Positions 52,823-62,122 of a stretch of 64,000 nucleotides of DNA are shown piece after piece. Numbering within the stretch: the first letter of the stretch is position 1; each line of letters begins with the position of its first letter. The stretch is from positions 1-64,000 of the forward strand of contig NZ_SWCM01000012.1 of the NCBI RefSeq assembly GCF_005116645.1. The letters are read 5' to 3'. The notes below the pieces were generated by a model. It did not search any database. It had not been told where the DNA came from and saw only the letters and a list, made by a program, of their open reading frames with translations. This DNA is from Desulfopila sp. IMCC35006 (lineage in GTDB: Bacteria; Desulfobacterota; Desulfobulbia; Desulfobulbales; Desulfocapsaceae). The position numbers and the translations under genes were made by a program.

Positions 52823-53869
52823 TCACAGTAAGAAACCATTTTGGAACGGATCATTTGGGTCAAGGACAAATTGATGCAACCCGGTGATTGTCGCACTTCC
52901 CCTGACCTGACCGATAATACCGCCAAATTCGCCTATGGTCAATTCACGGATTATTCTACCCTCGAAAACTGTGCCCAAAGGGCTCGCATTCCGGTAGGTA
53001 TCGCCAATGCCGAGGCTGCCCTTATGGTGCATCAGGGTCATTTTCGCCGTGGTACCGGTGCCACAGGGGGATCTGTCCATATGGGACTCGCCGTAGGTGA
53101 CTACGCTTGTGCCGTTTCGGCCTTGCTCATCTCCGGGGTTTTCGGCATAAAATTCGGTAACGTCAATGCTGTTGACCTCAGCTCGTTCAGGGTGATAGAC
53201 CTGCAGCTCCCGGTTGGCCGCATCGATTATAGCCATGCCGAGGGCAATAAGTTCGGTGCTGTTGCTGGCACTGAGCTCGATGCCGATCGATGCCGCCGAC
53301 ACCATGGCAAAAAAACCGCCGACGCAGACCAGATCAACGTTCACCCGGCCGAATCCCGGTATTTCCAGCGGGCAATCCGTTTTTTGGACAAAGGACGGCA
53401 CCATATCGATGCCGACCGAGAGCACCCGGCCGGCTGCAACCCGGGTATGGGCGTGCAGGGGGCCGGATGGGGTGTCGACAGTGATAATCGTATCGCCGTT
53501 TTCCGCTTCAATCGCGCCGGTTTCAATGAGGGCGGTGACGGCGCCGATGGTGGCATGGCCGCAGAGATAGGGGTAACGTCTGGCGTCCATATAGATGAGG
53601 CCGAACTTCGCCTGTGGGCTGACCGGTTCGGTGACCACCGCGGCGAACATATCTCTATGGCCTCTCGGTTCCTGGGTGAGCAGCAGGCGCAAATTGTCGT
53701 ATCGTGAGGCGAAAAAATCCCGTTTTTCTATGATCGTCCTGCCGGGGAGTTCTCCCACGCCTCCTATCAGCAGTCTGGTGGGTTCTCCTTGGGTATGGGA
53801 GTCAATCGTCAAAAAGCGGGCGGGATACCGTTGGGAAAATCCTTTTGTGATCTGGTCGAGTTGCAGCAT
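52823..53869 (-). CDS. Proline racemase family protein
   Basis: A 348-aa homologue of the epimerase at 46.8 kb but clearly diverged from it. It retains both catalytic cysteines (YPYLCGHATIG and DRSPCGTGTTAK), so it is a proline racemase or 4-hydroxyproline 2-epimerase, and not a dehydratase. SHTQGEPTRLLIGG is the N-terminal signature. It is upstream of the amidohydrolase and just downstream of the Pot-type importer genes, suggesting one catabolic transcript under IclR control. Confidence 0.9.
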   Translation of the reverse strand: MLQLDQITKGFSQRYPARFLTIDSHTQGEPTRLLIGGVGELPGRTIIEKRDFFASRYDNLRLLLTQEPRGHRDMFAAVVTEPVSPQAKFGLIYMDARRYPYLCGHATIGAVTALIETGAIEAENGDTIITVDTPSGPLHAHTRVAAGRVLSVGIDMVPSFVQKTDCPLEIPGFGRVNVDLVCVGGFFAMVSAASIGIELSASNSTELIALGMAIIDAANRELQVYHPERAEVNSIDVTEFYAENPGDEQGRNGTSVVTYGESHMDRSPCGTGTTAKMTLMHHKGSLGIGDTYRNASPLGTVFEGRIIRELTIGEFGGIIGQVRGSATITGLHQFVLDPNDPFQNGFLL

Positions 53870-53963
53870 AGATAACCTTAACTTCTTCAGTTTTATAACA
53901 ATTTAACGATTGAGCAGAGCAGATGAAGATTGCTCTCCCCTTTGGGGAATTTTTACGACACCA

Positions 53964-55067
53964 TCAAGATTCAATGGCGAGCAGATGGCAATGATGCGGT
54001 GCCACCTGCACTCGGACCTTTTCGCCGATGCTGTAGATTCTGGTGCGCATCATGCTGATAATGTGAATTTCTCTTCCAGTACCCAACTCAATGAAATAAC
54101 TAACTTCTCCTCCCATGTAGCTGCGGTCCTTGATGCGGCCGGCAAAGGAATTCATCTCCTGTTTCGTGGTAATTTCATCTTCGTCTACCAGATCGAAACG
54201 CTGGGCGCGGACCACCAGCTCGACCCGATCCCCCAGGTTAAAGGTGTTTTTATTATCGGCAATGAGCAGGTCGCCGGTTTCAATCTGAACATGGACGTGC
54301 TCCTTATTGACGTCGACAATCTGACCCTTGATAAAATTGGAGTGGCCTAGAAAATCGGCGACAAAATGATTGACCGGCTGGTTATAGACAGTCTGCGGAT
54401 CGCCTTCCTGCTGTTTACGGCCGGCCTTCATGACCAGGATCTTATCCGACATGGACAGTGCTTCACGCTGGTCATGGGTGACGAAAATTGTGGTGACCCC
54501 CAGCATCTGCTGCAGGTTGTCCACTTCCCGTCGCATTTCTTCGCGTAGGTTTTCATCGAGGGCGGAGAGCGGTTCATCCATCAGCAGCACATCGGGTTCA
54601 ATGACGATTGCGCGGGCCATGGCGATGCGCTGCTGCTGACCGCCGGAGAGCTGACTGGGCATGCGGTTTTCGACGCCGGGCAGCCGGACCATTTCCAGGG
54701 CCTGCATAACCTTCTCCCGGATCTGGTCTTTTGATACGTTGCGGTATTTCAGGCCAAAGGCGACGTTGTCAAAAATAGTCTTATGGGGAAAAAGAGCATA
54801 ATTCTGGAAAATCATTCCCAGGTTGCGCTTATGGATCGGGGTATCATTTATGCGTACACCTTTGATATAGATATCGCCCTCGGTCGGATCTTCAAGTCCG
54901 GCAACCATGCGCAGCAGGGTCGTTTTGCCGCAGCCAGAAGGACCCAGCAAGGTTACCAGGCTGCCTTCTTCGATGTCAAAATCCATTTTCTCCACGGCGG
55001 TCACCTTGCCGTATTGCTTCATTATGCCTTTGAACTGAACCAAGGGTTGTTTCTTGCTGGTAGCCAA
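53964..55067 (-). CDS. ABC importer ATP-binding protein, PotA-like
   Basis: A 367-aa ATPase: Walker A LGPSGCGKTT, signature QLSGGQQQRIAMA, Walker B VLLMDEPLSALD, H-loop IFVTHD, and a C-terminal TOBE region (about 285-367). Highest resemblance is to PotA/FbpC of the spermidine/putrescine and iron class. It forms a complex with the two permeases and the binding protein encoded upstream. Substrate in this locus may be an amino-acid-like compound and not a polyamine. Confidence 0.92.
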   Translation of the reverse strand: MATSKKQPLVQFKGIMKQYGKVTAVEKMDFDIEEGSLVTLLGPSGCGKTTLLRMVAGLEDPTEGDIYIKGVRINDTPIHKRNLGMIFQNYALFPHKTIFDNVAFGLKYRNVSKDQIREKVMQALEMVRLPGVENRMPSQLSGGQQQRIAMARAIVIEPDVLLMDEPLSALDENLREEMRREVDNLQQMLGVTTIFVTHDQREALSMSDKILVMKAGRKQQEGDPQTVYNQPVNHFVADFLGHSNFIKGQIVDVNKEHVHVQIETGDLLIADNKNTFNLGDRVELVVRAQRFDLVDEDEITTKQEMNSFAGRIKDRSYMGGEVSYFIELGTGREIHIISMMRTRIYSIGEKVRVQVAPHHCHLLAIES

Positions 55068-55157
55068 TGTACGTTGTCTCCCCGTTTTTGATTATGTACT
55101 GCAGGGCCGGATACCTGGCAGCGCGAAGTGCCCGGCCCTGGTTTACCAAGAAAAATA

Positions 55158-56321
55158 TCAGCTTCCCGCCTTGATGCGGTCCCATTTTTCTGTCCATTCC
55201 AGCTGGTTGGCGTTCCAGTAGGCCGGATCGGCAAAGAGATAGCCGTCCAGCTTGCCGGTCGGATCAAAGGCCGGCATTTTTTTGATCTTGTCGGTCAGGG
55301 CAACCTTGGTCGGATCAAGGCTCGGCGGATAGTTCTGGCCTTCGGATACCGCTATGGCGGCCGCAGGCTCGAGCATGAAGTTGAGCAGTTTTTGGGCCAC
55401 GTCCAGGTCGGTCCCCTTGAGGACAAAGAGATATTCCATCCAGGAATAGGTGCCTTTGGGCGAGAGATAGCCGATGGGGTGACCTTCCTGCTGCAGCGCG
55501 GCAACCCTGCCGGACCAGGCGACGGTGGCATAGATTTCCCCGTTGGCGAGCAGGCTCATCAGTTCGGCTCCGGAGCTCCAGTATTTTTTCATCAGGTCGC
55601 GCTGTTCACGCAGTGCGGCCCAGATAGCCTTGAGGTCGGTCATCTTGTTGGGGTCCTGGTTGGTGTGCAGTGCGGCATACCACATATTGGTTCTGAAATC
55701 ACCGCCCCAACTGCCCAGCTTGCCTTTCAGTTCTTTATCCCATAGCAGACCAACTCCCAGTTTCTCGGCCTTTTCCTTGCTTATTTTGTTACTGTTATAG
55801 GCGATTCCAGTCTGACCAAGATCATAGGGAACTGCGGAAAGTGTTCCCTTGGTTATCTCTCGCAGTGGTTTGATCATGGAAGGCATGACGTTTTGCAGGT
55901 TGGGAATTTTTGATTCATCAAGTACTGATGCAAAACCCAGTTCCGCATAGCGGGCATAATCGAAGACGGCGCTCAGGTGGGCAATGTTGAACTCTCCCCC
56001 CGGCGGATAGGAGGCCTTGACTCTGGTCAGATAGGAGTCCATGTCGCCGAATTCACCTTCAATCACTTCTATCCCTGTTTTTTCCGTAAAGGGTTTGAAG
56101 GCGTATTTGCGGAGAGCCTCGGAAGTCGGGCCGCCCCAGCTATCAAAACGGATAGAGTTAGCTGCCCGGGCATCTCCTAGCATGCTGCCAAAGGGTGATC
56201 CCACAAGGCCTATGGAGGCGCCGGCCAGAGCAAGGTATTTGAGGAAATGACGACGGCTCAGTCGGCCACTTTTATAGGCGTCATATACCCTATCCAGTTT
56301 TTCTGTTGTTAGTGTGGTCAT
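55158..56321 (-). CDS. PotD-like periplasmic solute-binding protein with Tat signal
   Basis: A 387-aa protein. The N-terminus contains a twin-arginine motif SRRHFLKYLALAGASIGLVG, so it is exported folded by Tat. The mature part has the polyamine/other-solute-binding family layout: IRFDSWGGPTSEALRKYAFKPFTEKTGIEVIEGEFGD, VPYDLGQTGIAYNS, LANGEIYATVAWSGR. It would deliver the substrate to the permeases encoded just upstream. Identity of ligand is unknown. Confidence 0.9.
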   Translation of the reverse strand: MTTLTTEKLDRVYDAYKSGRLSRRHFLKYLALAGASIGLVGSPFGSMLGDARAANSIRFDSWGGPTSEALRKYAFKPFTEKTGIEVIEGEFGDMDSYLTRVKASYPPGGEFNIAHLSAVFDYARYAELGFASVLDESKIPNLQNVMPSMIKPLREITKGTLSAVPYDLGQTGIAYNSNKISKEKAEKLGVGLLWDKELKGKLGSWGGDFRTNMWYAALHTNQDPNKMTDLKAIWAALREQRDLMKKYWSSGAELMSLLANGEIYATVAWSGRVAALQQEGHPIGYLSPKGTYSWMEYLFVLKGTDLDVAQKLLNFMLEPAAAIAVSEGQNYPPSLDPTKVALTDKIKKMPAFDPTGKLDGYLFADPAYWNANQLEWTEKWDRIKAGS

Positions 56322-56355
56322 TGGTTCTCCTCTGTTGATGGTTTTGTCTTACGTG

Positions 56356-57153
56356 CTAGGCTTTTAAATTGGTAAACTTGCGCGACAGATATCCTGCCAG
56401 CAGGGGGGTGGCAACGGTCATGACAATCATCACCGTGCCCAGGGCGTTAATTTCCGGACTGATCGAGTTGCGCAGCATGCTGAAAATCTTGACCGGAACC
56501 GTCTGGTTTTCGGCGGTGGCCCAGAACAGGGTGGCGGTGATGTCATCAAACGATATGGTAAAGGAAAAAAGGGCCCCGGCGAGAATGGCCGGCAGAAGAA
56601 GCGGAAATGTCACTTCCATAAAGGTCTGAAAGCCATTGGCCCCGAGGGACTTGGCCGCTTCTTCGTATTCTTTTTTTATGCCGACCAGACGGGCCTGGAC
56701 GATGAGTAAAACATAGGGCAGGGTCAGAACGACATGGCCGATAAGCAGCAGGGCAAAGCTTTTCGGCTGCTGGAGAAACCGTAGGAAAAGCAGCAGGGCA
56801 ACCCCCAGAACCACCTCGGGAATCATGATCGGGGAGAGCAGCAGGGTGTTGATGGTGTTTTTACCGCGAAAATCAAAGCGGATAAAGGCCAGCGCCGCCA
56901 TGATGCCGATACTGGTCGACAGCACCGCTGTCAGCCCGCCCAGGATCAGGGAATTCTTGAAAGCGTCGATGATCGAATCGTTCTGGGCCAGTTTGACAAA
57001 CCAGCGAAAACTGAATCCTTCCATGGGAAAGATGCCAAACTGTTTGGGGTTGAAAGCCAGGACAATGACCACCACTATAGGGGTAAACATGAAGATATAG
57101 ACCAGGATTGTGTGCAGCCTGATGAGTTTCCAGCCTATGGAAGAGCGTCGCAT
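56356..57153 (-). CDS. ABC importer permease, PotC-like
   Basis: A 265-aa integral membrane protein with six predicted spans and the EAA loop (EEAAKSLGANGFQTFMEVTFPLLLPAI) that contacts the ATPase. Second permease of the importer, 3 bp downstream of the PotB-like gene. Confidence 0.92.
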   Translation of the reverse strand: MRRSSIGWKLIRLHTILVYIFMFTPIVVVIVLAFNPKQFGIFPMEGFSFRWFVKLAQNDSIIDAFKNSLILGGLTAVLSTSIGIMAALAFIRFDFRGKNTINTLLLSPIMIPEVVLGVALLLFLRFLQQPKSFALLLIGHVVLTLPYVLLIVQARLVGIKKEYEEAAKSLGANGFQTFMEVTFPLLLPAILAGALFSFTISFDDITATLFWATAENQTVPVKIFSMLRNSISPEINALGTVMIVMTVATPLLAGYLSRKFTNLKA

Positions 57154-57156
57154 ATA

Positions 57157-58023
57157 CTAATTCCCCTGAAAGCTTTTGAAGATCTGGTTGATTCCCAGAT
57201 AACGGTTGTAGGTCCAGACAATAATAAAGAGCAGTGCCAGTAAAATAACACTGATAGCGGAACCGAAGGGCCAGTCGAGGGTGCCGATGACCCGCTTGAA
57301 AATAAGGTTGGCGATCATGTCGTTGCCCGGTCCGCCGAGGATCATCGGCGGCAGATAGGTGCCCGCCGTCAGCACAAAGACTAAAAGCGACCCGGCGCTG
57401 AGCCCGGGAAGGCTGAGGGGCAGAGTCACCTCACGAAAGGCCTGCCATTCGGTACAGCCCATGGAGCGGGCCGCTTCGAGCAGACTTTTGTCGATGCCCT
57501 CGAGGCTGACATAGATGTTCAGGATCATAAAGGGCAGCAGGTACATGAGCAGCCCCATCAGCACGGTGAACTCATTGTAGAGCATCGAGATCGGCGCCTG
57601 AATCAGGCCTATTCTCAACAGGAAATGATTGATCAACCCGGTATCGCCCATGATGTTGATCCAACTCATGGTGCGGATGATGAAGCTGACCCAGAAGGGC
57701 AGCATAATAAGCAGGAGAAAAATCTGCTTATGCCGGCTGCTGCTGCGGTAGAAAAAATAGGCCGGAATATAGCCCATGAGGATGCAGAGAAAGACCGTTT
57801 CAAAGGAGATACGGATAGTGCGCAGGAGGATTTGGGGATAAAAGAAATCTTCAAAGAATTTGGCGTAATTACCCATCTGAAAGGCCGGGATATCAGCGCC
57901 GCTGGGGGCACGCAGCCAGAAGCTGTAGACGACGATAAAACAGACAGGAATGACGAGGAGGAGAAAGACTGCGGTCATTGACGGCGCCAGCAGCGCCCAT
58001 GGTTTCCAGCTGTTAGATTTCAT
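57157..58023 (-). CDS. ABC importer permease, PotB-like
   Basis: A 288-aa membrane protein with six predicted spans and EAA loop (LEAARSMGCTEWQAFREVTLPLSLPGL). First gene of the importer operon (B-C-D-A order). The upstream IclR gene ends 48 bp before it and is in the same direction, so they could be co-transcribed. Confidence 0.92.
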   Translation of the reverse strand: MKSNSWKPWALLAPSMTAVFLLLVIPVCFIVVYSFWLRAPSGADIPAFQMGNYAKFFEDFFYPQILLRTIRISFETVFLCILMGYIPAYFFYRSSSRHKQIFLLLIMLPFWVSFIIRTMSWINIMGDTGLINHFLLRIGLIQAPISMLYNEFTVLMGLLMYLLPFMILNIYVSLEGIDKSLLEAARSMGCTEWQAFREVTLPLSLPGLSAGSLLVFVLTAGTYLPPMILGGPGNDMIANLIFKRVIGTLDWPFGSAISVILLALLFIIVWTYNRYLGINQIFKSFQGN

Positions 58024-58071
58024 AAAAGTCCGTCGAGGTCGAGTATGAGTAGGTATCTTGCGGAATGTGCC

Positions 58072-58860
58072 TTATCCGGTTTTCTTCTCCGCAGGTAATA
58101 GCTCGGAAAGAATCCTGGCTGTTTCTTGTATTTTCTGCCCGTAGGCGGCTATTATTTCTGCACCACTGTGCTGCAGTACGGAAAAATCAAATGACACGGC
58201 CCCAATTCCCAGGCCGGTGACCGGGTCATACAGCGGTGCGGCAATGGCCAGCACCCCGGGCAGATATTCTTCATCGGCCAGGGCGAATCCACGTCTTTTG
58301 GTAATCGCTATTTCTTCTAAGAGCTTTGCCTTGTCGATGATGGTCTTTGGTGTTTTTGCGACCAGTGTCATCGCGGCAACCTTTTCGGTAATCAGGCTGT
58401 TCGGCAGGCTTGAGAGATATGCTTTGCCGAGGGCTGTGTTGTGCAGGCTGTTCTTGGAGAATTCCGGCAGCCTGTAGGTCAGTGTTTCCGCCGCCTCTTT
58501 GTGATAGACGCGCATCAGGGTGTCATTTTCGGCGAAAATGACATCTATGCTGATATTGTTTTCCCGGTTGATTCGGTTGACAACCTCTTTGATCATTTTG
58601 AAGTTGTCTATGGAGTGCATCAGGTTGATGCACAGGAGCAGACAGTGGAGAGAAGGTTTGATCACCTTGGTTTTCAGGTCTTTTTCCAGATATCCCATCT
58701 CGACCAGCGTATTGATATAGCGGTAGGTCGTGGTCATGTTGAGGTCCAGAGTTTTGGCAATTTCACTCTGGGTCAAGGTTGGGGAATCCTTCGTAAAAAG
58801 GGCGAGTATCTTCAGTCCTTTTTCGAGCGACTTTGAAAAGTAGTATTTTCCTTTTGACAT
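58072..58860 (-). CDS. IclR-family transcriptional regulator
   Basis: A 262-aa regulator: N-terminal winged HTH (LTQSEIAKTLDLNMTTTYRYINTLVEMGYLEKD) and C-terminal ligand-binding GAF-like IclR domain (LHNTALGKAYLSSLP; RGFALADEEYLPGVLAIAAPLYDPVTGLGIGAVSF). IclR proteins bind small carboxylates or amino-acid-derived effectors. It is divergent from the tandem KamA-like gene and upstream of the importer; the dyad at 58887-58917 is its probable operator. Confidence 0.93.
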   Translation of the reverse strand: MSKGKYYFSKSLEKGLKILALFTKDSPTLTQSEIAKTLDLNMTTTYRYINTLVEMGYLEKDLKTKVIKPSLHCLLLCINLMHSIDNFKMIKEVVNRINRENNISIDVIFAENDTLMRVYHKEAAETLTYRLPEFSKNSLHNTALGKAYLSSLPNSLITEKVAAMTLVAKTPKTIIDKAKLLEEIAITKRRGFALADEEYLPGVLAIAAPLYDPVTGLGIGAVSFDFSVLQHSGAEIIAAYGQKIQETARILSELLPAEKKTG

Positions 58861-58886
58861 TTTTATTTGGGATGAATTAATATCGC

Positions 58887-58917
58887 ACTATAATAGTTTA
58901 TCATTTACTATTATAGT
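58887..58917. promoter_or_regulatory. Perfect 11-bp dyad, probable IclR operator
   Basis: ACTATAATAGT-N9-ACTATTATAGT: the two arms are exact reverse complements and each arm is nearly palindromic. It lies 27 bp upstream of the IclR start and about 70 bp upstream of the KamA-like start, overlapping where both -10 regions would be. The dyad fits autoregulation plus control of the divergent genes. Confidence 0.7.
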
Positions 58918-58985
58918 ATAAAATTACAAATTTTACCTTGAATGTCAATTCCTAATTTTCATTCAATAACCTGGGAGGTCATGAA

Positions 58986-61445
58986 ATGATGGCGGAAGAC
59001 GCTGTGTTAGGAATTGTTTACCAGAATTCAGGGGAAGAAAAGCAGCTGCTGCTTGCCGATGTGCAGGCTGCCTTGACCGCCTTTCTGGACCATCTTGGGG
59101 TACGCCCCCTGATTGACCGAGCTTTCTTCGAAATAATCCAGACCGGTGATGGCCGGGCCAAGCTTGCCAGGCTTCTTGCCGCCTGTGGCTATGGTGATGA
59201 TGTTCCTGGTTTCTTACGTGAATTGCTGGAGCAGCTGGGGCGTGCTGATGGTACGGGAAAAATCAGTATCAACAATATAGTGATGCCGCACCTGCTGCTC
59301 ATGGCCATTCTTGAGGTGGTGCTGCCCGGCAACAGGTTTATCTCTATCAAGACTACTGAACATCTGGAAGAACTCACCAATATCAAGCTGAAGGAAACGG
59401 ATCGGGCCGATCTGCAGAAGGTTATCGATACCTATCCAGTCCGGCTTTCCATGCATACGGTGCGGCAGATGCGGGTATCGAGAAATGTTGCCTACCAGTA
59501 TCTGCCATTTGTTGAGGAGCTCGATAACATCGGCCATACCAATACCTGGATCGGCCAGTTCCATCAGGGATTACTGGAACAGATGTACCAGAATCGGGTG
59601 ATCTTTCTCCTCAATATGGGCTGTCCGGTCTATTGCCGGTTTTGCTTTCGCAAGCATAAAGAGGAACGGAACCAGACCAATCCTACCGCAGAGGCTGTTG
59701 TAGAGGCGGTCGAACACGTCAGAAATTCTCCTTCCATTAAAGAGATTGTCATTACCGGCGGCGACCCCTTTATGAACATGGACCTTATGGCGAGTGCCAT
59801 TGACGGCCTGATGGCGATAGAGCACGTCCAGACCCTGCGTCTGGCGACCCGTTCCATTGCCTACTATCCGCATATGTTTCTTGGCGACGATTCCCGGCTG
59901 CTCAATTATCTCAAGCGCAAGAATCTGGAGCTGCAGGAGCGCGGCAAGCGGATGGAGATTGCCACCCATTTCATTCACCCGGACGAGATCTCCCCCCAGT
60001 GCCTGATGATCATCTCCGAGCTTGTCAAAAACGGGATTGGCGTCTATGTCCAGACGCCGTTTCTGAAAGACTGCAACGATGAAGGGCCGGAACTGGTCCG
60101 TCTGTTCAGTCTGCTACGCGGGGCCGGAGCCGAGCTGCATTATATCTATATTCCCTGCAGTCCCATCCACGGCAACAGCGTCTACTGGTCGCCGATTGCC
60201 AAAGGTCTGCAGGTTGGCAGTTATTTGCGGGCGCATCTGTCCGACCGGGTTGTGCCGAGAATCTGCACCGCCACACCCATCGGCAAGATGGACTGGAATT
60301 CCAGTGGCTGGGCCGTCGAGCCGGTCGCGGGAAATGCTAATTTTATCTGGATTCGCAGCCCCTATACCCCGGATTATTTCAAGCAGTTTGCCCCCATTGC
60401 CAATGAGCTGGAAAATATCCGGGTCAATGAAGAAGGAACCATCGACATCCAGTATATGGCGAAACTGGGCGATGACCGACTTTTCCTCGGCTCCCGTCCG
60501 CTGCGTCTTGGCGGCGGCATGTTTCAGCCGGAATCAACCGAGACGGTCATGGCGGCTATTCGCAGCGGGGAAACGCTGTCTGCCTCCCTGGTCGACACCA
60601 GGTCACCGATGATTTCCCGGGTGCATGAAACCCGGGTCGAGATTGACGCCAATTGCACGGAAGAAGATCTTTATTATATCCGCGGGGATGAACGTATTAC
60701 CGATGTGTTGATCGTCGCAGAAAACGACTGTGTGGAATCCTTATTCCAGGTCGCCAAAATTATCCGGGTGCTGGAAGATATTGCCCATGTCAATGCTGTC
60801 CGCCTGCGCAGTCTTATGTTTAATTATGAGCCGGAACGCTATACTGCAGAAGTAATTGATAAACTGGCAAGCCTCAATAAACTGACGATGGTCAACCCGC
60901 AGCGGCTTGAAATAGAGACCCAGTTTCTGACGCCGGAGGAGTTTCGGCCCGAGCATGGTCGTCTGGCAAGGCTCTTGAAGAATAAGGGGATCACCGTCTA
61001 TAACAATACGCCGCTCCTGGGCAGGATCAACGATAATCCGGACAGTATCCAGCTTCTCGCCTATAACTGCCGCGAGGCGGGGATCGAGTTTCATCATCTG
61101 TATGTTGCCGGCCTGCCGATACAAAATCAGTGGAATGCCAGCAACCCGGTGGCGCTCTATGATGTGGTGGATATTGCCACCCGCGTCCGCCGCGACGGCA
61201 GCGGACGGGAGATACCCCGTTATATTATCCGCACGGTTGTCGGCGAGGTGGATTTCGGCCTGTCGTCGATTATCACCGGTACGGCCGAGGACCTGTCGGT
61301 ACAATTGCTGCCCTATGATATATCCTACTTCAAGGGTCTATCGGTCGATTTTACCTGGCCGGAAGGGGTCAGCGAAGATGAGGACGGCAGTCCGATCGTA
61401 CCGGTCGAGGGTCTGTTGAAAACCACCGATTTCGTCCTGTCGTAA
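58986..61445 (+). CDS. Tandem KamA-like radical-SAM protein (second half lacks the cluster motif)
   Basis: An 819-aa protein. Residues about 195-450 are a radical-SAM barrel of the lysine 2,3-aminomutase (KamA) type with C213-x3-C217-x2-C220 (MGCPVYCRFCFRKHK), EIVITGGDPFM and THFIHPDEIS. A Lys in TATPIGKMDW stands roughly where KamA has its PLP lysine. Residues about 530-790 repeat the fold: IETQFLTPEEFRPEHGRLARL..KGITVYNNTPLLG matches IATHFIHPDEISPQCLMIISEL..GIGVYVQTPFLK, but no cysteine motif exists. KamA is usually about 410-470 aa. GGAGG precedes the ATG. Reaction and substrate unknown; amino-acid mutase chemistry is the leading guess. Confidence 0.88.
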   Translation: MMAEDAVLGIVYQNSGEEKQLLLADVQAALTAFLDHLGVRPLIDRAFFEIIQTGDGRAKLARLLAACGYGDDVPGFLRELLEQLGRADGTGKISINNIVMPHLLLMAILEVVLPGNRFISIKTTEHLEELTNIKLKETDRADLQKVIDTYPVRLSMHTVRQMRVSRNVAYQYLPFVEELDNIGHTNTWIGQFHQGLLEQMYQNRVIFLLNMGCPVYCRFCFRKHKEERNQTNPTAEAVVEAVEHVRNSPSIKEIVITGGDPFMNMDLMASAIDGLMAIEHVQTLRLATRSIAYYPHMFLGDDSRLLNYLKRKNLELQERGKRMEIATHFIHPDEISPQCLMIISELVKNGIGVYVQTPFLKDCNDEGPELVRLFSLLRGAGAELHYIYIPCSPIHGNSVYWSPIAKGLQVGSYLRAHLSDRVVPRICTATPIGKMDWNSSGWAVEPVAGNANFIWIRSPYTPDYFKQFAPIANELENIRVNEEGTIDIQYMAKLGDDRLFLGSRPLRLGGGMFQPESTETVMAAIRSGETLSASLVDTRSPMISRVHETRVEIDANCTEEDLYYIRGDERITDVLIVAENDCVESLFQVAKIIRVLEDIAHVNAVRLRSLMFNYEPERYTAEVIDKLASLNKLTMVNPQRLEIETQFLTPEEFRPEHGRLARLLKNKGITVYNNTPLLGRINDNPDSIQLLAYNCREAGIEFHHLYVAGLPIQNQWNASNPVALYDVVDIATRVRRDGSGREIPRYIIRTVVGEVDFGLSSIITGTAEDLSVQLLPYDISYFKGLSVDFTWPEGVSEDEDGSPIVPVEGLLKTTDFVLS

Positions 61446-61456
61446 GGAGATATACG

Positions 61457-62122
61457 ATGCATTATCCATTTTTACTGTACAGCCGCAAGGTCGAGCACCA
61501 GCCCCTTTTTGAGGATTTGCAGGGCGATCCCTATATTGCTGATCTTTCACAAAACAGCAGCCTTTTGGGGGCAATAGACATGCGTGATCAGCGGGGATTC
61601 CAAAAGAAGCTTGAAGAGAAGATGGGCACAGAATACCGCTGGGGAGTATCCGCTTACCTTGAAAACAGGGAAGCACTCCTTGCCGATTGCCCGCAGATGG
61701 TGGCGGAACAGCGGTTTATCCATCTGGGCCTTGACGTCATCGTTCCCCTGGGCACGCCGCTGCATGCACCGCTCGACAGCAGTGTGGCCGAAAGCGGATA
61801 TGAGAGCGGTGAAGGCAATTACGGCAGCTTTGTCCTGCTGCGCCACGACAGCCCGTACTTTCAGAGCTTTTATAGCTTTTACGGTCACTTGCGCCGCAGC
61901 AGCCTGCCGGGGATCGGCAAATCTTTTGCTGCCGGCGAACCCTTTGCCGAAATCGGTGATTTTCATGAAAACGGCAACTGGTTCTACCATACGCATCTTC
62001 AGGTCATCACCGCCAAGGCTCTGGATCTGGGCTATATCGCCAAAGGCTACTGTAACGAAAGAGATCTGGCGGGAATGGATGCGCTTTGTCCTTCGCCTCT
62101 GCCACTCTTTAAGGTGTTTTAA
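61457..62122 (+). CDS. Cytosolic M23-type metallopeptidase homologue
   Basis: A 221-aa protein with the LytM/M23 zinc set: H89-x3-D93 (HLGLDVIVP), H144 (YGHL) and H180 in HTHLQV, with GNYGSFVLLRH matching the family. It has no signal peptide or membrane anchor, unlike cell-wall M23 hydrolases. AAGGAG overlaps the stop of the KamA-like gene, so the two are translationally linked. Similar M23-like domains occur, as I recall, fused to class III aminotransferases and sugar-kinase-like domains in amino-acid catabolism, so a metabolic amidase or hydrolase role is plausible. Its stop overlaps the convergent nifV-like stop by 4 nt. Confidence 0.82.
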   Translation: MHYPFLLYSRKVEHQPLFEDLQGDPYIADLSQNSSLLGAIDMRDQRGFQKKLEEKMGTEYRWGVSAYLENREALLADCPQMVAEQRFIHLGLDVIVPLGTPLHAPLDSSVAESGYESGEGNYGSFVLLRHDSPYFQSFYSFYGHLRRSSLPGIGKSFAAGEPFAEIGDFHENGNWFYHTHLQVITAKALDLGYIAKGYCNERDLAGMDALCPSPLPLFKVF

